Part shown: positions 55,568 to 64,000 of the stretch, piece by piece
Numbering within the stretch: the stretch's first letter is position 1
Layout: each line of letters begins with the position of its first letter
Assembly (NCBI GenBank): GCA_033557465.1
Contig: CM066032.1
Location: 449,932,270-449,996,269, forward strand
DNA from: Ichthyophis bannanicus
Lineage: Eukaryota; Chordata; Amphibia; Gymnophiona; Ichthyophiidae
Length of the DNA: 64,000 nucleotides
Reading direction: 5' to 3'
Program-made: the position numbers and the translations under genes
The notes under the pieces: generated by a model
Seen by the model: only the letters and a program-made list of their open reading frames with translations
What the model was told of the DNA's origin: nothing
The model's database searches: none

Positions 55568-57771
55568 CTTGCCCCTAGAGAACTTAACCTTTCTGGCTCT
55601 AGAACAACCAGAGCCCCTCACCGTTCCCGGAAGGTTAGCTCACTTTGCTCCCAGATGGGGGCAAATTACATCAGAGCAATGGACCCTCTCTATCATCAGA
55701 GAGGGCTACAAACTTCATTTTTCCAACCTTCCTCCATATACCATGGTGAGACACTTCAATTCTCCCCCATCTCTCCTGGGCCTGTTGGGTCAGGAAGTCT
55801 CTTCTCTCCTTGCCCAAGGGGCAATAGAAGAGGTTCCTCTTCCTCAACAAGGGACAGGATTCTACTCCCCTTATTTTTTCATACCAAAGAAGACAGGGGG
55901 ATTCAGACCTATCCTAGATCTGAGAGAATTGAACAAATTTCTGTACAAGGAGAAATTCAAAATGCTTTCTCTAGGCATTCTCCTTCCATACCTTCAGAGT
56001 CAGGATTGGCTTTGTTCATATGGGAGGAGTGGCCTAGTGGTTAGGACAAGGTACTTCAGGCCGGAGGGCCGGGGGTTCAAGTCCCACCTGGGGACAGCAA
56101 TCTCAGGCCGGAGGGACTGGGATTTCTAGTTCTATAGGTACTCCTTGTGGTCTTGGGCAAGCCACTTAACCCTCCATTGCCCATGTTCCCTGTAAGTATT
56201 AGCGTATGTGTGTCATATCCCCTCATGTTAAATGTATCTCCCAATTGACCGCTTTGACCCGGTGAAAAGCGGGATATAAATACAGCTAAATAAAATAAAT
56301 AAAATAAATAGATCTCAAGGATGCGTACACACATATACTCATCCACCCATCCCACAGAAAATATCTAAGATTTCTGTTTCAGGGAAAACATTTCCAGTAC
56401 AGAGTACTTCCCTTCGGTCTAGCCTCTGCTCCAAGAGTGTTCAACAAATGCATGGCAGTTGTTTCCGCATTTCTAAGAGGTCTGGGAATTTTTGTATTCC
56501 CATATCTGGACGACTGGCTCATCCGAGCTCCATCTCAGTCAGAGGCCCAGATTTCCCTGGACCGCACAAGGCACATTCTGCAGTATCTGGGACTGGTGGT
56601 AAACCTTCCCAAGTCTCAACTTATCCCTACTCAGTCTCTGGAATTCATAGGGGCCCAGTTGGACACCACCACTGCAAGGGCCTACCTACCTCAAGTCCGG
56701 GGCCAACGTCTGGTGTGCTTGGCCTCCCAAGCTCAGTCCAGCAGTCACTTGACAGCCAGAGAAATGCTGCGACTTCTGGGCCACATGGCCTCCACGGTAC
56801 ACGTGGTGCCCTACGCTCGTCTTCATATGAGAGCAGCTCAATGGTCCTTGGCCACCCAGTGGACTCAAGCTTCAGGAGCGCTCTCCGACCAAATACTCAC
56901 CTCAAAGCGTCTGTTTTGGTCCCTCCAATGGTGGATGTCCACCAAGAATCTGTTGTTGGGGGCCCCCTTCCAACCTTTGTTGCCCCAAGCAACCCTCACA
57001 ACAGATGCCTCCCACACAGGGTGGGGAGCCCATCTTCAACACCTCTCCACTCAGGGTGCTTGGTCTCCACAAGAGACCACCCTTCACATCAACCTCCTGG
57101 AACTGCGAGCAATCTTCTTTGCCCTCAAAGTCTTCCATACCCTCCTAGTCAACCTGACCGTCCTAGTCCATACAGACAATCAGGTGGCCATGTTCTACAT
57201 AAACAAACAAGGAGGGACAGGCTCTCTGTCGCTTTGCAACGAAGCTTTCAGATTATGGGCCTTCGCCAGAGAGCATCAAATTCATCTTCTGGCAGTGTAT
57301 CTTCCAGGGGTTCAAAACTCTCGGGCAGACAGACTCAGTCGAGTTCTGCTTCCACACGAATGGTCCTTGAATATGGACCAGATACGCAGAATCTTTCAGG
57401 AATGGGGAACCCCGGACATAGACCTCTTTGCAAGTCCGTGGAATGCCAAACTTCCCCGGTTCTGTTCCAGGACTCCGTGTCAGAGAGCTCAGGCCAATGA
57501 CACCTTTCTCCTACATTGGGGTCAGGAATTCCTATATGCCTTTCCACCCATTCCTTTGATTCCCAAGACTCTGTTCAAACTCCAGAGGGATCACGGATCG
57601 ATGATCCTCATAGCTCCAAGCTGGCCACGCCAAGTGTGGTTCCCTCTACTTCTGCATCTCTCCCAGGGACCCTCCCTGGACCTGGGAGCGGCGCCAGACC
57701 TTCTGTCTCTGGAGGAGGGGACTTTGTGCACCCAAACCCCAAGTCCCTACACCTCAGAGCTTGGTTACTGA
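55476..57771 (+). pseudogene. DIRS-E RT-RNase H-methyltransferase-like ORF, split by a SINE
   Basis: The N-terminal RT part is in frame 55,476-56,020 (TMVRHFNSPPSLLGLLGQEV, FIPKKTGGFRPILDLRELNK, LQSQDWLC). A SINE follows, and the frame resumes at 56,311 (DLKDAYTHILIHP). The frame 56,437-57,771 has FPYLDDWLIRAPSQSEAQ (the YLDD catalytic motif), VNLPKSQLIPTQSLEFIGAQ, then RNase H. RNase H has TTDASHTGWGAHL, LLELRAIFFALK, VHTDNQVAMFYINKQ and ADRLSR, with the acidic catalytic residues present. The tail IDLFASPWNAKLPRF...YAFPPIPLIPKTLF resembles the adenine-methyltransferase-like domain of DIRS pol. Without the SINE the ORF would be open. Confidence 0.9.
56022..56310 (+). mobile_element. tRNA-derived SINE in DIRS-E
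   Basis: GGGAGGAGTGGCCTAGTGGT carries an A box, and GGGTTCAAGTCCC a B box. The tail has GGTGAAAAGCGGGATATAAA and (AAATAAAAT)n. It splits the RT between LQSQDWLCS and DLKDAYTHI. No clean target duplication is visible, and a few bases of RT (TCTA) are missing, so the insertion may have been accompanied by a small deletion. Confidence 0.88.
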
Positions 57772-58815
57772 AGGCCTAAGCCTTCATGACTTCAATCTTT
57801 CTCAACCAGTGAAAGATATCCTTCATGCCTCTAGGAAACCCTCCACGAGGCGTTCCTATGCTTTCAAATGGAAACGCTTTTCCATTTGGTGTGCTCAACA
57901 GGGTCTTGACCCTCTAGCACTTCCTTTGAATTCTCTATTAGACTATCTCCTGCATCTTTCTAATGCAGGCCTTAAGACGAATTCAGTACGAGTCCATTTG
58001 AGTGCTATTGCAGCATCTTTAAAACCTATAAATGACAACTTGTCTCCTCTCATCCTCTTATTGCAAGGTTCATGAGAGGCCTGACTCTAACTAAACCTCC
58101 CATCCGGGCTCCTCCGGTAGCATGGGATTTGAACCTAGTTCTAGGTCAGCTTATGAAGCCACCTTTTGAACCGTTGGTTTCTACCTCCTTGAAATTTCTT
58201 TCCTGGAAGGTCCTTTTCCTTATTGCAGTCACTTCGGCTCGCCGCATCAGTGAACTACAGGCCTTAGTGGCTCATCCACCTTATACCAGGTTCCATCATG
58301 ATAAGGTGGTCCTTAGGACGAATCCCCACTTTATGCCCAAAGTGGTCTCGCCTTTTCATCTTAATCAAGAGGTATATCTACCTGTCTTTTTTCCAGCTCC
58401 TCATGCATCCAGTGCAGAGAGGAACCTTCATACTCTAGATTGTAAAAGAGCTCTTGCCTTTTACCTCAACAGGACTCAGCCACATCGAAAGTCTTCCCAG
58501 CTTTTCGTGGCTTTTGATCCTTCTCATTTGGGACTTCCAGTCTCTAAACGTACACTTTCCAATTGGATTGCTCAGTGTATTTCCTTTGCTTACCAGAGTA
58601 AAAATATTTCTCTGGAAGGCCATGTCACAGCTCACAATGTGAGAGCCATGGCCACTTCTATGGCTCATCTTCACTCTGTATCCATAGATCAGATCTGTCG
58701 AGCCGCCACCTGGGCCTCGGTTCATACCTTCACAGCCCATTACTGTTTGGACAAGGACTCCCGCCGGGATGCCTTGTTTGGTCAGGCTGTCCTCAAACAC
58801 TTGTTCCATACTTGA
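57761..58815 (+). pseudogene. DIRS-E tyrosine recombinase (frameshifted)
   Basis: The core-binding domain lies in 57,761-58,075 (ASRKPSTRRSYAFKWKRFSI, LHLSNAGLKTNSVRVHLSAI). The catalytic domain lies in 58,072-58,815, with SARRISELQAL, VTAHNVRAMATS (HxxR) and FTAHYCLDKDSRRD (Tyr). One missing base near 58,035 and another near 57,728 break the continuity with the overlapping upstream frame. All catalytic residues I can place are present. It acts as the integrase of the element. Confidence 0.88.
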
Positions 58816-58910
58816 ACAACTCCTGCCCACCTTCCCAGGATGGATGCCTGAGATCCATACGAAGATGGCGAACCCTTGGAAGGGATCTCCCAGGCATCTT
58901 AGCTAGGGAG

Positions 58911-59266
58911 TCCCCATATGTGAGGACTTATTCCTGCTTGTTCCTGGAGATAGCACAGTTACTTACCTGTAACAGGTGATCTCTGGGAACAGCAGGAATT
59001 AGTCCTCACAACCCACCCACCTCCCCTAGGAGTTGTATCTTCTAACTATCTTCCTTTCCTCTCTCTATTGTCTCAGCTATAAACTCGAACTGAGGAGAGC
59101 TGGTCAGGAAGGCGGGAAGGCAGCGCGCATGTGCAGTGGGAGGCCCCAAAGGCTTCCTTGCTGGGGAGCTATCCCGCGCGGGCTCCGTCGGTTCCGACGT
59201 ACCCATATGTGAGGACTAATTCCTGCTGTTCCCAGAGATCACCTGTTACAGGTAAGTAACTGTGCT
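58911..59266. repeat. DIRS-E right terminal and inverted internal region
   Basis: The right inverted repeat (CCCATATGTGAGGACTTATT...) is followed by the palindrome-bearing segment AGTTACTTACCTGTAACAGG and spacer DNA. A ~190-base inverted copy of the element's left end follows (for example GGAAGGCGGGAAGGCAGCGC, and CGTCGGTTCCGACGTACCCA), ending GTAAGTAACTGTGCT. DIRS elements use such an internal complementary region to make a closed circle during reverse transcription. Confidence 0.82.
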
Positions 59267-60541
59267 TTATTAGAGCTGCGACGCCCTCGGTACCGCAGCC
59301 AGCGGTATCGACTCCGGTTCCAGTACCCAGGGCATCCACATCGACCAGGATACCGATTCCGGTTCCCGGTTCCGGGGTTTTCCCCGATACCGATCCGGTT
59401 CCGGGTACCCCCGATGTCGATACCGGTCGATACGCTTATCGATCCCTGGAAGCAAATAGACGATACTTCGAGTCTTCTGATGATTCTGATTCATCAGATG
59501 ACTCTGCTGAAGTATCCCTAACTCTACCTGAAGAGCCCTCTTCTCCAAAGAGGAGAATGTCTCCTCCAGAGGATTTGTCCTTTCAAGACTTCATCATTGA
59601 AGTAGCTAAAGGTCTCTCAATTTCAGTAACCTCTGAAAAAGAACCTAGAGCAAAAAAATTAGATATTTTAGGATACTCTAAGGTTCCCAAAGAGGCAGTC
59701 ACCTTGCCCATTCATGAAATTCTTCAAGAACACATGATGGACTTATGGGAGACTCCTCTCACCCTATCTCCACATTCTCGTCGTTTGGACACCATGTATC
59801 GTGTCCCTCCCTCCTCCTGGTTTTCAAAAAACTCAGCTCCCTCACCACTCTATTGTGGTGCAGTCAGCTATGAAAAGGATAAAGAGTACCAAAAGACACT
59901 CTTCTACTCCTCCAGGGAGAGAATGTAGGACTTTGGATGCTTTTGGTAGAAAAATCTTTCAAGCAAGTATGCTTATTGCCAGAATCAATTCATACAGCCT
60001 CTATATGGGCATGTTTCTGAAGGAGATTGCATTGAAAATACGCCATTTTCTCCCCTTTATCCCAGAGGATAGAAAGGAGGAGTTCCTTCTTTTGCTAAAG
60101 CATACCCAAGATATTTCAAAGTTCTCCAACAGAGCAGCCTTTGACTCCTTTGAGGGTGCTAGCAGAGCCTCAGGTATTGCCATAGCGGCTCGCAGAATTG
60201 CTTGGCTCCAGGCCTCTGACCTAGAACCCTGGGTCCAGGATGGGTTGGGAAATCTGCCCTGTACAGGTGAGAATCTGTTTGGTAAGGAGTGGCAAATCAA
60301 AGCCACCCAAATGGATGCAGAAAATGCTGCTTTAGATAGACTTTCTAAGTCTACCTCTGCCCCTGTCAAGAAAAAATCTTTCAAGAAGCCTTTCTATAAG
60401 AAGGCCAGATTTGCTACAAATACTGGCCAACAATCTTCTGCAGCTCGCTTTGCTCCTAAGCATCAGCAGCCTAAACAGGCCAGGGCAAAACCTGCAGGGA
60501 CTGCTACAGCCCAGCAGTCCCAACCCCCTCAGGGTTTTTGA
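59267..60541 (+). pseudogene. DIRS-D gag, 3' part
   Basis: It resumes the gag frame exactly after the base where D was broken (…AGAGCTGCGACGCCCTCGG, as in E at 54,285). It continues with the acidic cluster (SSDDSDSSDDSAE) and MSPPEDLSFQDFIIEVAKGL (59,557). One extra base near 59,815 shifts the frame, and it goes on at 59,801-60,541 with MLIARINSYSLYMGMFLKEI, SGIAIAARRIAWLQASDLE and the C-terminal QPPQGF. Confidence 0.88.
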
Positions 60542-62463
60542 CTTAACTCTAGAGAACTTAACCTTTCTGGCTCTAAAACATCCAGAGCCTCTCACCATTC
60601 CAGGAAGGTTAACTCATTTTGCTCCCAGATGGGAGCAAATCACATCAGAACAATGGACCCTCTCTATCATCAGAAAGGGCTACAAACTACATTTCTCCAG
60701 CCTTCCTCCCCATACCATGGTGAGATGTTTCAATTCTCCCCCATCTCTCCTGAACCTGTTAGGTCAGGAGGTGACCACCCTTCTCGCCCAAAGGGCAATA
60801 GAAGAGGTTCCTCTTCTTCAACAGGGGTCAAGGTTTTACTCCTCTTATTTTCTCATTCCCAAGAAAACAGGGGGTACAGACCTATTCTAGATCTCAGAGA
60901 ATTGAACAAATTCCTATGCAAGGAGAAATTCAAGATGCTTTCTCTAGGTACTCTCCTTCCATACCTACAGAGTCAGGATTGGCTTTGTTCTCTAGATCTC
61001 AAGGATGTGTAAACACATATACTCATCCATCCATCCCACAGAAAATTCCTACGGTTTCTGTTCCAGGGAAAACATTTCCAATACAGAGTACTTCCCTTCG
61101 GTCTAGCCTCTGCTGCAAGGGTATTTACCAAATGCATGGCAATAGTAGCTGCATTTCTACGAGCCCTGGGAATTTTTGTCTTCCCATACCTGGACGACTG
61201 GCTCATCCGAGCTCCATCTCAGTCCGAGGCTCAGACTTCCCTGGATCGCACCAGACGCATTCTGCAGTATCTGGGACTTGTGATCAATCTGCCAAAGTCT
61301 CAACTCACCCCTACTCAGTCCCTGGAATTCATAGGGGCCTGGTTGGATACCACCACTGCAAGGGCCTATCTTCCTCAGGCCCGTTGCCAACGTCTAGTGC
61401 ACTTAGCCTCCCAGACTCAGTCCAGAAGCCACTTGACTGCCAGGGAGATGCTACAACTATTAGGCCACATGGCCTCCACAGTACATGTGGTGCCCTATGC
61501 TCGCCTACATATGAGAGCAGCTCAATGGACTTTGTCCACCCAGTGGACTCAAGCATCAGGAGCTCTCTCAGACCAAATAGCAAACTCCAAATGTCTCTTT
61601 TGGTCTCTCCAATGGTGGATGTCCACTCAAAATCTGTTGTTGGGGGCCCCTTTCAACCATTGCTGCCCCAAGCAACCCTCACAACAGATGCCTCCCAAAC
61701 AGGTTGGGGAGCTCATCTTCAAGATCTCTCCACTCAGGGCACTTGGTCTCCACAGGAGACCACCCTTCATATCAACCACTTGGAACTTCGAGCAATCTTT
61801 CTAGCTCTCAGAGTTTTTCATACCCTCCTCAGCAACATGACGGTCCTTATTCATACGGACAATCAAGTAGCCATGTTTTACATAAACAAACAAGGAGGGA
61901 CTGGCTCTCGGTCGCTTTGCAACGAAGCTCTAAGATTATGGGCCTTTGCCAGAGAGCATCAAATCCATCTCCTGGCAGTATATATTCCAGGAATCCAAAA
62001 CTCTTGGGCAGACAGACTCAGTCGAGTTCTGCTTCCACACGAATGGTCCCTACACATGGATCAGGTACTCAGAATCTTCCAGAAATGGGGGACCCCGGAC
62101 ATAGACCTCTTTGCAAGTCCGTGGAATCCCAAACTTTCCCGGTTCTGTTCCAGGATTCCGTGTCAGGGAGTTCAGGCCAAGGATGCCTTCCTCTTTCATT
62201 GGTGTCAGGGCTTCCTATATGCCTTTCCACCCATTCCTTTGATTCCCAAGACTCTGTTCAAACTTCAAAGGGATCAAGGGTCCATGATCCTCATAGCTCC
62301 ACGCTGGCCACGCCAAGTGTGGTACCCTCTACTTCTGCATCTCTCCCAAGCCCCCTCCCTGGACTTGGGAGCAGCTCCAGACCTTCTGTCTCAGGAGGAG
62401 GGGACTTTGTGGCACCCAAACCCCAAGTCCCTTCACCTCAGAGCTTGGTTATTGAAGGCCTAG
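60411..62463 (+). pseudogene. DIRS-D RT-RNase H-methyltransferase-like ORF
   Basis: The start overlaps the gag end (60,411-60,890, TMVRCFNSPPSLLNLLGQEV). Small deletions near 60,875 shift the frame, and a stop follows DLKDV at 61,010. RT continues at 61,136-61,650 with FVFPYLDDWLIRAPSQSEAQ (catalytic YLDD). One missing base near 61,650 shifts to the RNase H frame (TTDASQTGWGAHL, LELRAIFLALR, IHTDNQVAMFYINKQ, ADRLSR). IDLFASP...YAFPPIPLIPK follows to 62,463. It has four lesions in all, so it is inactive, but every domain is present. Confidence 0.88.
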
Positions 62464-63499
62464 ACCTTCAACACTTCAATCTTTCGCAGCAAGTGAAGGA
62501 TATCCTCCATGCCTCTAGGAAACCTTCCACTAGGCGTTCTTACGCTTTTAAATGGAAAGGATTTTCCATTTGGTGTGCTCAAAAGGGTCTTAACCCTCTA
62601 GCTCTTCCTTTGAATTCTCTTTTGGAATATCTCCTGCATCTCTCCAATGCAGGATTCAAAACAAATTCAGTAAGAGTCCATTTGAGTGCTATTGCAGCAT
62701 CCCTTAAGCCCATCAATGGACAACCTGTTTCCTCTCATCCTCTTATTGCAAGATTCATGAGAGGCCTAACCTTAACTAAACCTCCCATTCGACCTCCTCC
62801 GGTGGCATGGGACTTAAACTTGGTTCTTGGTCAGCTTATGAAGCCACCCTTTGAACCCTTAGCCACTACCTCCTTGAAATTTCTTTCTTGGAAGGTTATT
62901 TTTCTTATTGCAGTCACCTCAGCTCGCCGTATCAGTGAACTGCAAGCTCTAGTGGCTAATCCACCTTATACAAGGTTCCATCATGATAAGGTGGTCTTAG
63001 GACCAATCCCCATTTTATGCCTAAAGTGGTCTCCCCTTTTCATCTTAATCAAGAGGTATATTTACCTGTCTTTTTTCCAGCTCCTCATGCATCCAGTGCA
63101 GAGAGGACCCTTCATACTCTAGATTGTAAAAGAGCTCTTGCCTTTTACCTCCACAGGACACAGCAACATCGAAAGTCTTCTCAGCTTTTTGTTGCTTTTG
63201 ATCCTTCTCATTTAGGACTTCCAGTCTCTAAAAGAACACTCTCCAATTGGATTGCTCAGTGTATCTCTTTTGCTCACCAGAGTAAGAACCTTTCCCTGGA
63301 GAGCCATGTCACCGCTCACAATGTGAGGGCCATGGCCACCTCTATGGCTCATCTAAACTCTGTCTCCATTGACCAGATCTGTCGAGCAGCCACCTGGGCC
63401 TCGGTTCATACCTTTACAGCCCATTACTGTTTGGACAAGGACTCCCACCGGGATGCCTTGTTTGGTCAGGCTGTCCTCAGACACCTGTTCCATTCTTGA
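61704..63499 (+). pseudogene. DIRS-D tyrosine recombinase (frameshifted)
   Basis: The frame 61,704-63,122 first overlaps RNase H for 760 bases. It then encodes the core-binding domain (ASRKPSTRRSYAFKWKGF) and the start of the catalytic domain (SARRISELQALV). A lost base at about 62,997 shifts it, and the rest is in 63,017-63,499 (VTAHNVRAMATS with HxxR; FTAHYCLDKDSHRD with Tyr). It is nearly the same sequence as in E. Confidence 0.88.
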
Positions 63500-63610
63500 A
63501 CAACTCCAGCCCACCTTCCCTGAATGGATGCCTGAGATCCATAGGAAGATGAGGAACCTTTCAGGGTCTCATACCCTTGAGGGGCTCTCCCGGGCATCTT
63601 AGCTAGGGAG

Positions 63611-63974
63611 TCCCCATATGTGAGGACTTATTCCTGCTTGTTCCTGGAGATAGCACAGTTACTTACCTGTAACAGGTGATCTCTGGGAACAGCAGGAATT
63701 AGTCCTCACAACCCACCCACTTTCCCTAGGAGTTGTATCTCTCTCTCTCTTTTCTTTCCTCTCTCTATTATCTCAGCTTTAAACTTGAACTGAGGAGAGT
63801 TGGTCAGGAAGGCGGGAAGGCAGCACGCATGCGCAGTGGGAGGCCCCAAAAGCTTTCCTTCTGGGAAGCTGGGGAGCTTTCCCGCGCGGGCTCCGTCGGT
63901 ACCGACGTACCCATATGTGAGGACTAATTCCTGCTGTTCCCAGAGATCACCTGTTACAGGTAAGTAACTGTGCT
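63611..63974. repeat. DIRS-D right terminal and inverted internal region
   Basis: It has the same order as in E: right inverted repeat, AGTTACTTACCTGTAACAGG, spacer with CT runs, inverted copy of the left end (CGTCGGTACCGACGTACCCA is itself palindromic), then AACTGTGCT. Confidence 0.82.
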
Positions 63975-64000
63975 TTACTCACCTGTAACAGGTGTTCTCC
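63975..64000. repeat. Start of another DIRS-type end
   Basis: After DIRS-D the sequence is TTACTCACCTGTAACAGG then TGTTCTCC, identical to the segment behind the right repeat of DIRS-A (32,695-32,720). DIRS-D therefore seems to sit in, or next to, another DIRS element that continues beyond the window. Confidence 0.6.

Larger units (their letters stand above)
53375..59266 (+). mobile_element. DIRS-E, full-length DIRS nested in DIRS-D
   Basis: The left end ATCTCCAGGAACAAGCAGGA at 53,375 follows gag sequence of D (GGCTT). The right end GTAAGTAACTGTGCT at 59,266 is followed by TTATTAGAGCTGCG, the next bases of D's gag. Inverted repeats of about 40 bp (right copy 58,911-58,954) and the inverted internal region (58,955-59,266) are complete. 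Length is 5.89 kb including a 289-bp SINE, so 5.6 kb without it. It has gag, RT-RNase H and recombinase with few lesions. Confidence 0.92.
52463..63974 (+). mobile_element. DIRS-D, full-length, split by DIRS-E
   Basis: The two parts are 52,463-53,374 and 59,267-63,974 (together about 5.62 kb). The left end is ATCTCCAGGAACAAGCAGGA. The right inverted repeat is at 63,611-63,654, followed by the inverted internal region to AACTGTGCT at 63,974. Gag breaks off at 53,374 and continues at 59,267. After removing E the element has the same length and order as E without its SINE. Confidence 0.9.

Overview
The window is non-coding vertebrate DNA made almost entirely of transposable elements. The mix is DIRS tyrosine-recombinase retrotransposons, CR1, L2-type, L1-type and RTE-like LINEs, Penelope-like elements (PLE), tRNA-derived SINEs, hAT and piggyBac DNA transposons. 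DIRS copies this young and this abundant, next to PLE and L2/CR1, point to an amphibian. From the look of the repeats I think a caecilian is likely, but that part is inference. There are no bacterial-type genes, operons, rRNA genes, tRNA genes or CRISPR arrays.

Layout. 1-11,200: broken CR1 and L2 LINEs in both orientations. One L2 fragment is split by a hAT-like MITE and by a piggyBac element with intact ends and TTAA duplications. 11,200-25,000: a PLE remnant with a GIY-YIG domain, CR1 pieces (one is a separate ORF1 with an esterase-like domain), two L2-like LINEs, an RTE-like fragment, and an L2 interrupted by an ORF1-only L1 insertion. 25,000-28,400: PLE-like hairpin DNA, a locally duplicated CT/CA-rich block and an old, highly decayed DIRS relative. 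28,772-28,891 and 45,421-45,543: two short conventional exons with splice sites and matching phase, so a host gene on the + strand probably runs through the window. Its 16.5-kb intron holds DIRS-A, DIRS-B, CR1s, MITEs and an autonomous-type hAT element with perfect ends. 46,674-63,974: three long DIRS elements. DIRS-C is rearranged. DIRS-D is split by DIRS-E, which is inserted into D's gag gene, and E in turn carries a SINE.

How the parts work. The 5.6-kb DIRS elements carry gag (three CxxC pairs), an RT-RNase H ORF followed by a methyltransferase-like tail, and a tyrosine recombinase ORF that overlaps the RT-RNase H ORF in the -1 frame. The elements have inverted terminal repeats and a right end that carries an inverted copy of the left end. 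Every copy has a few frameshifts, stops or deletions, so none looks autonomous as written, but the family appears recently active. The small DNA elements (MITEs, SINEs) depend on enzymes of related autonomous elements. The only candidate single-copy coding DNA is the two exons, whose gene I could not identify.
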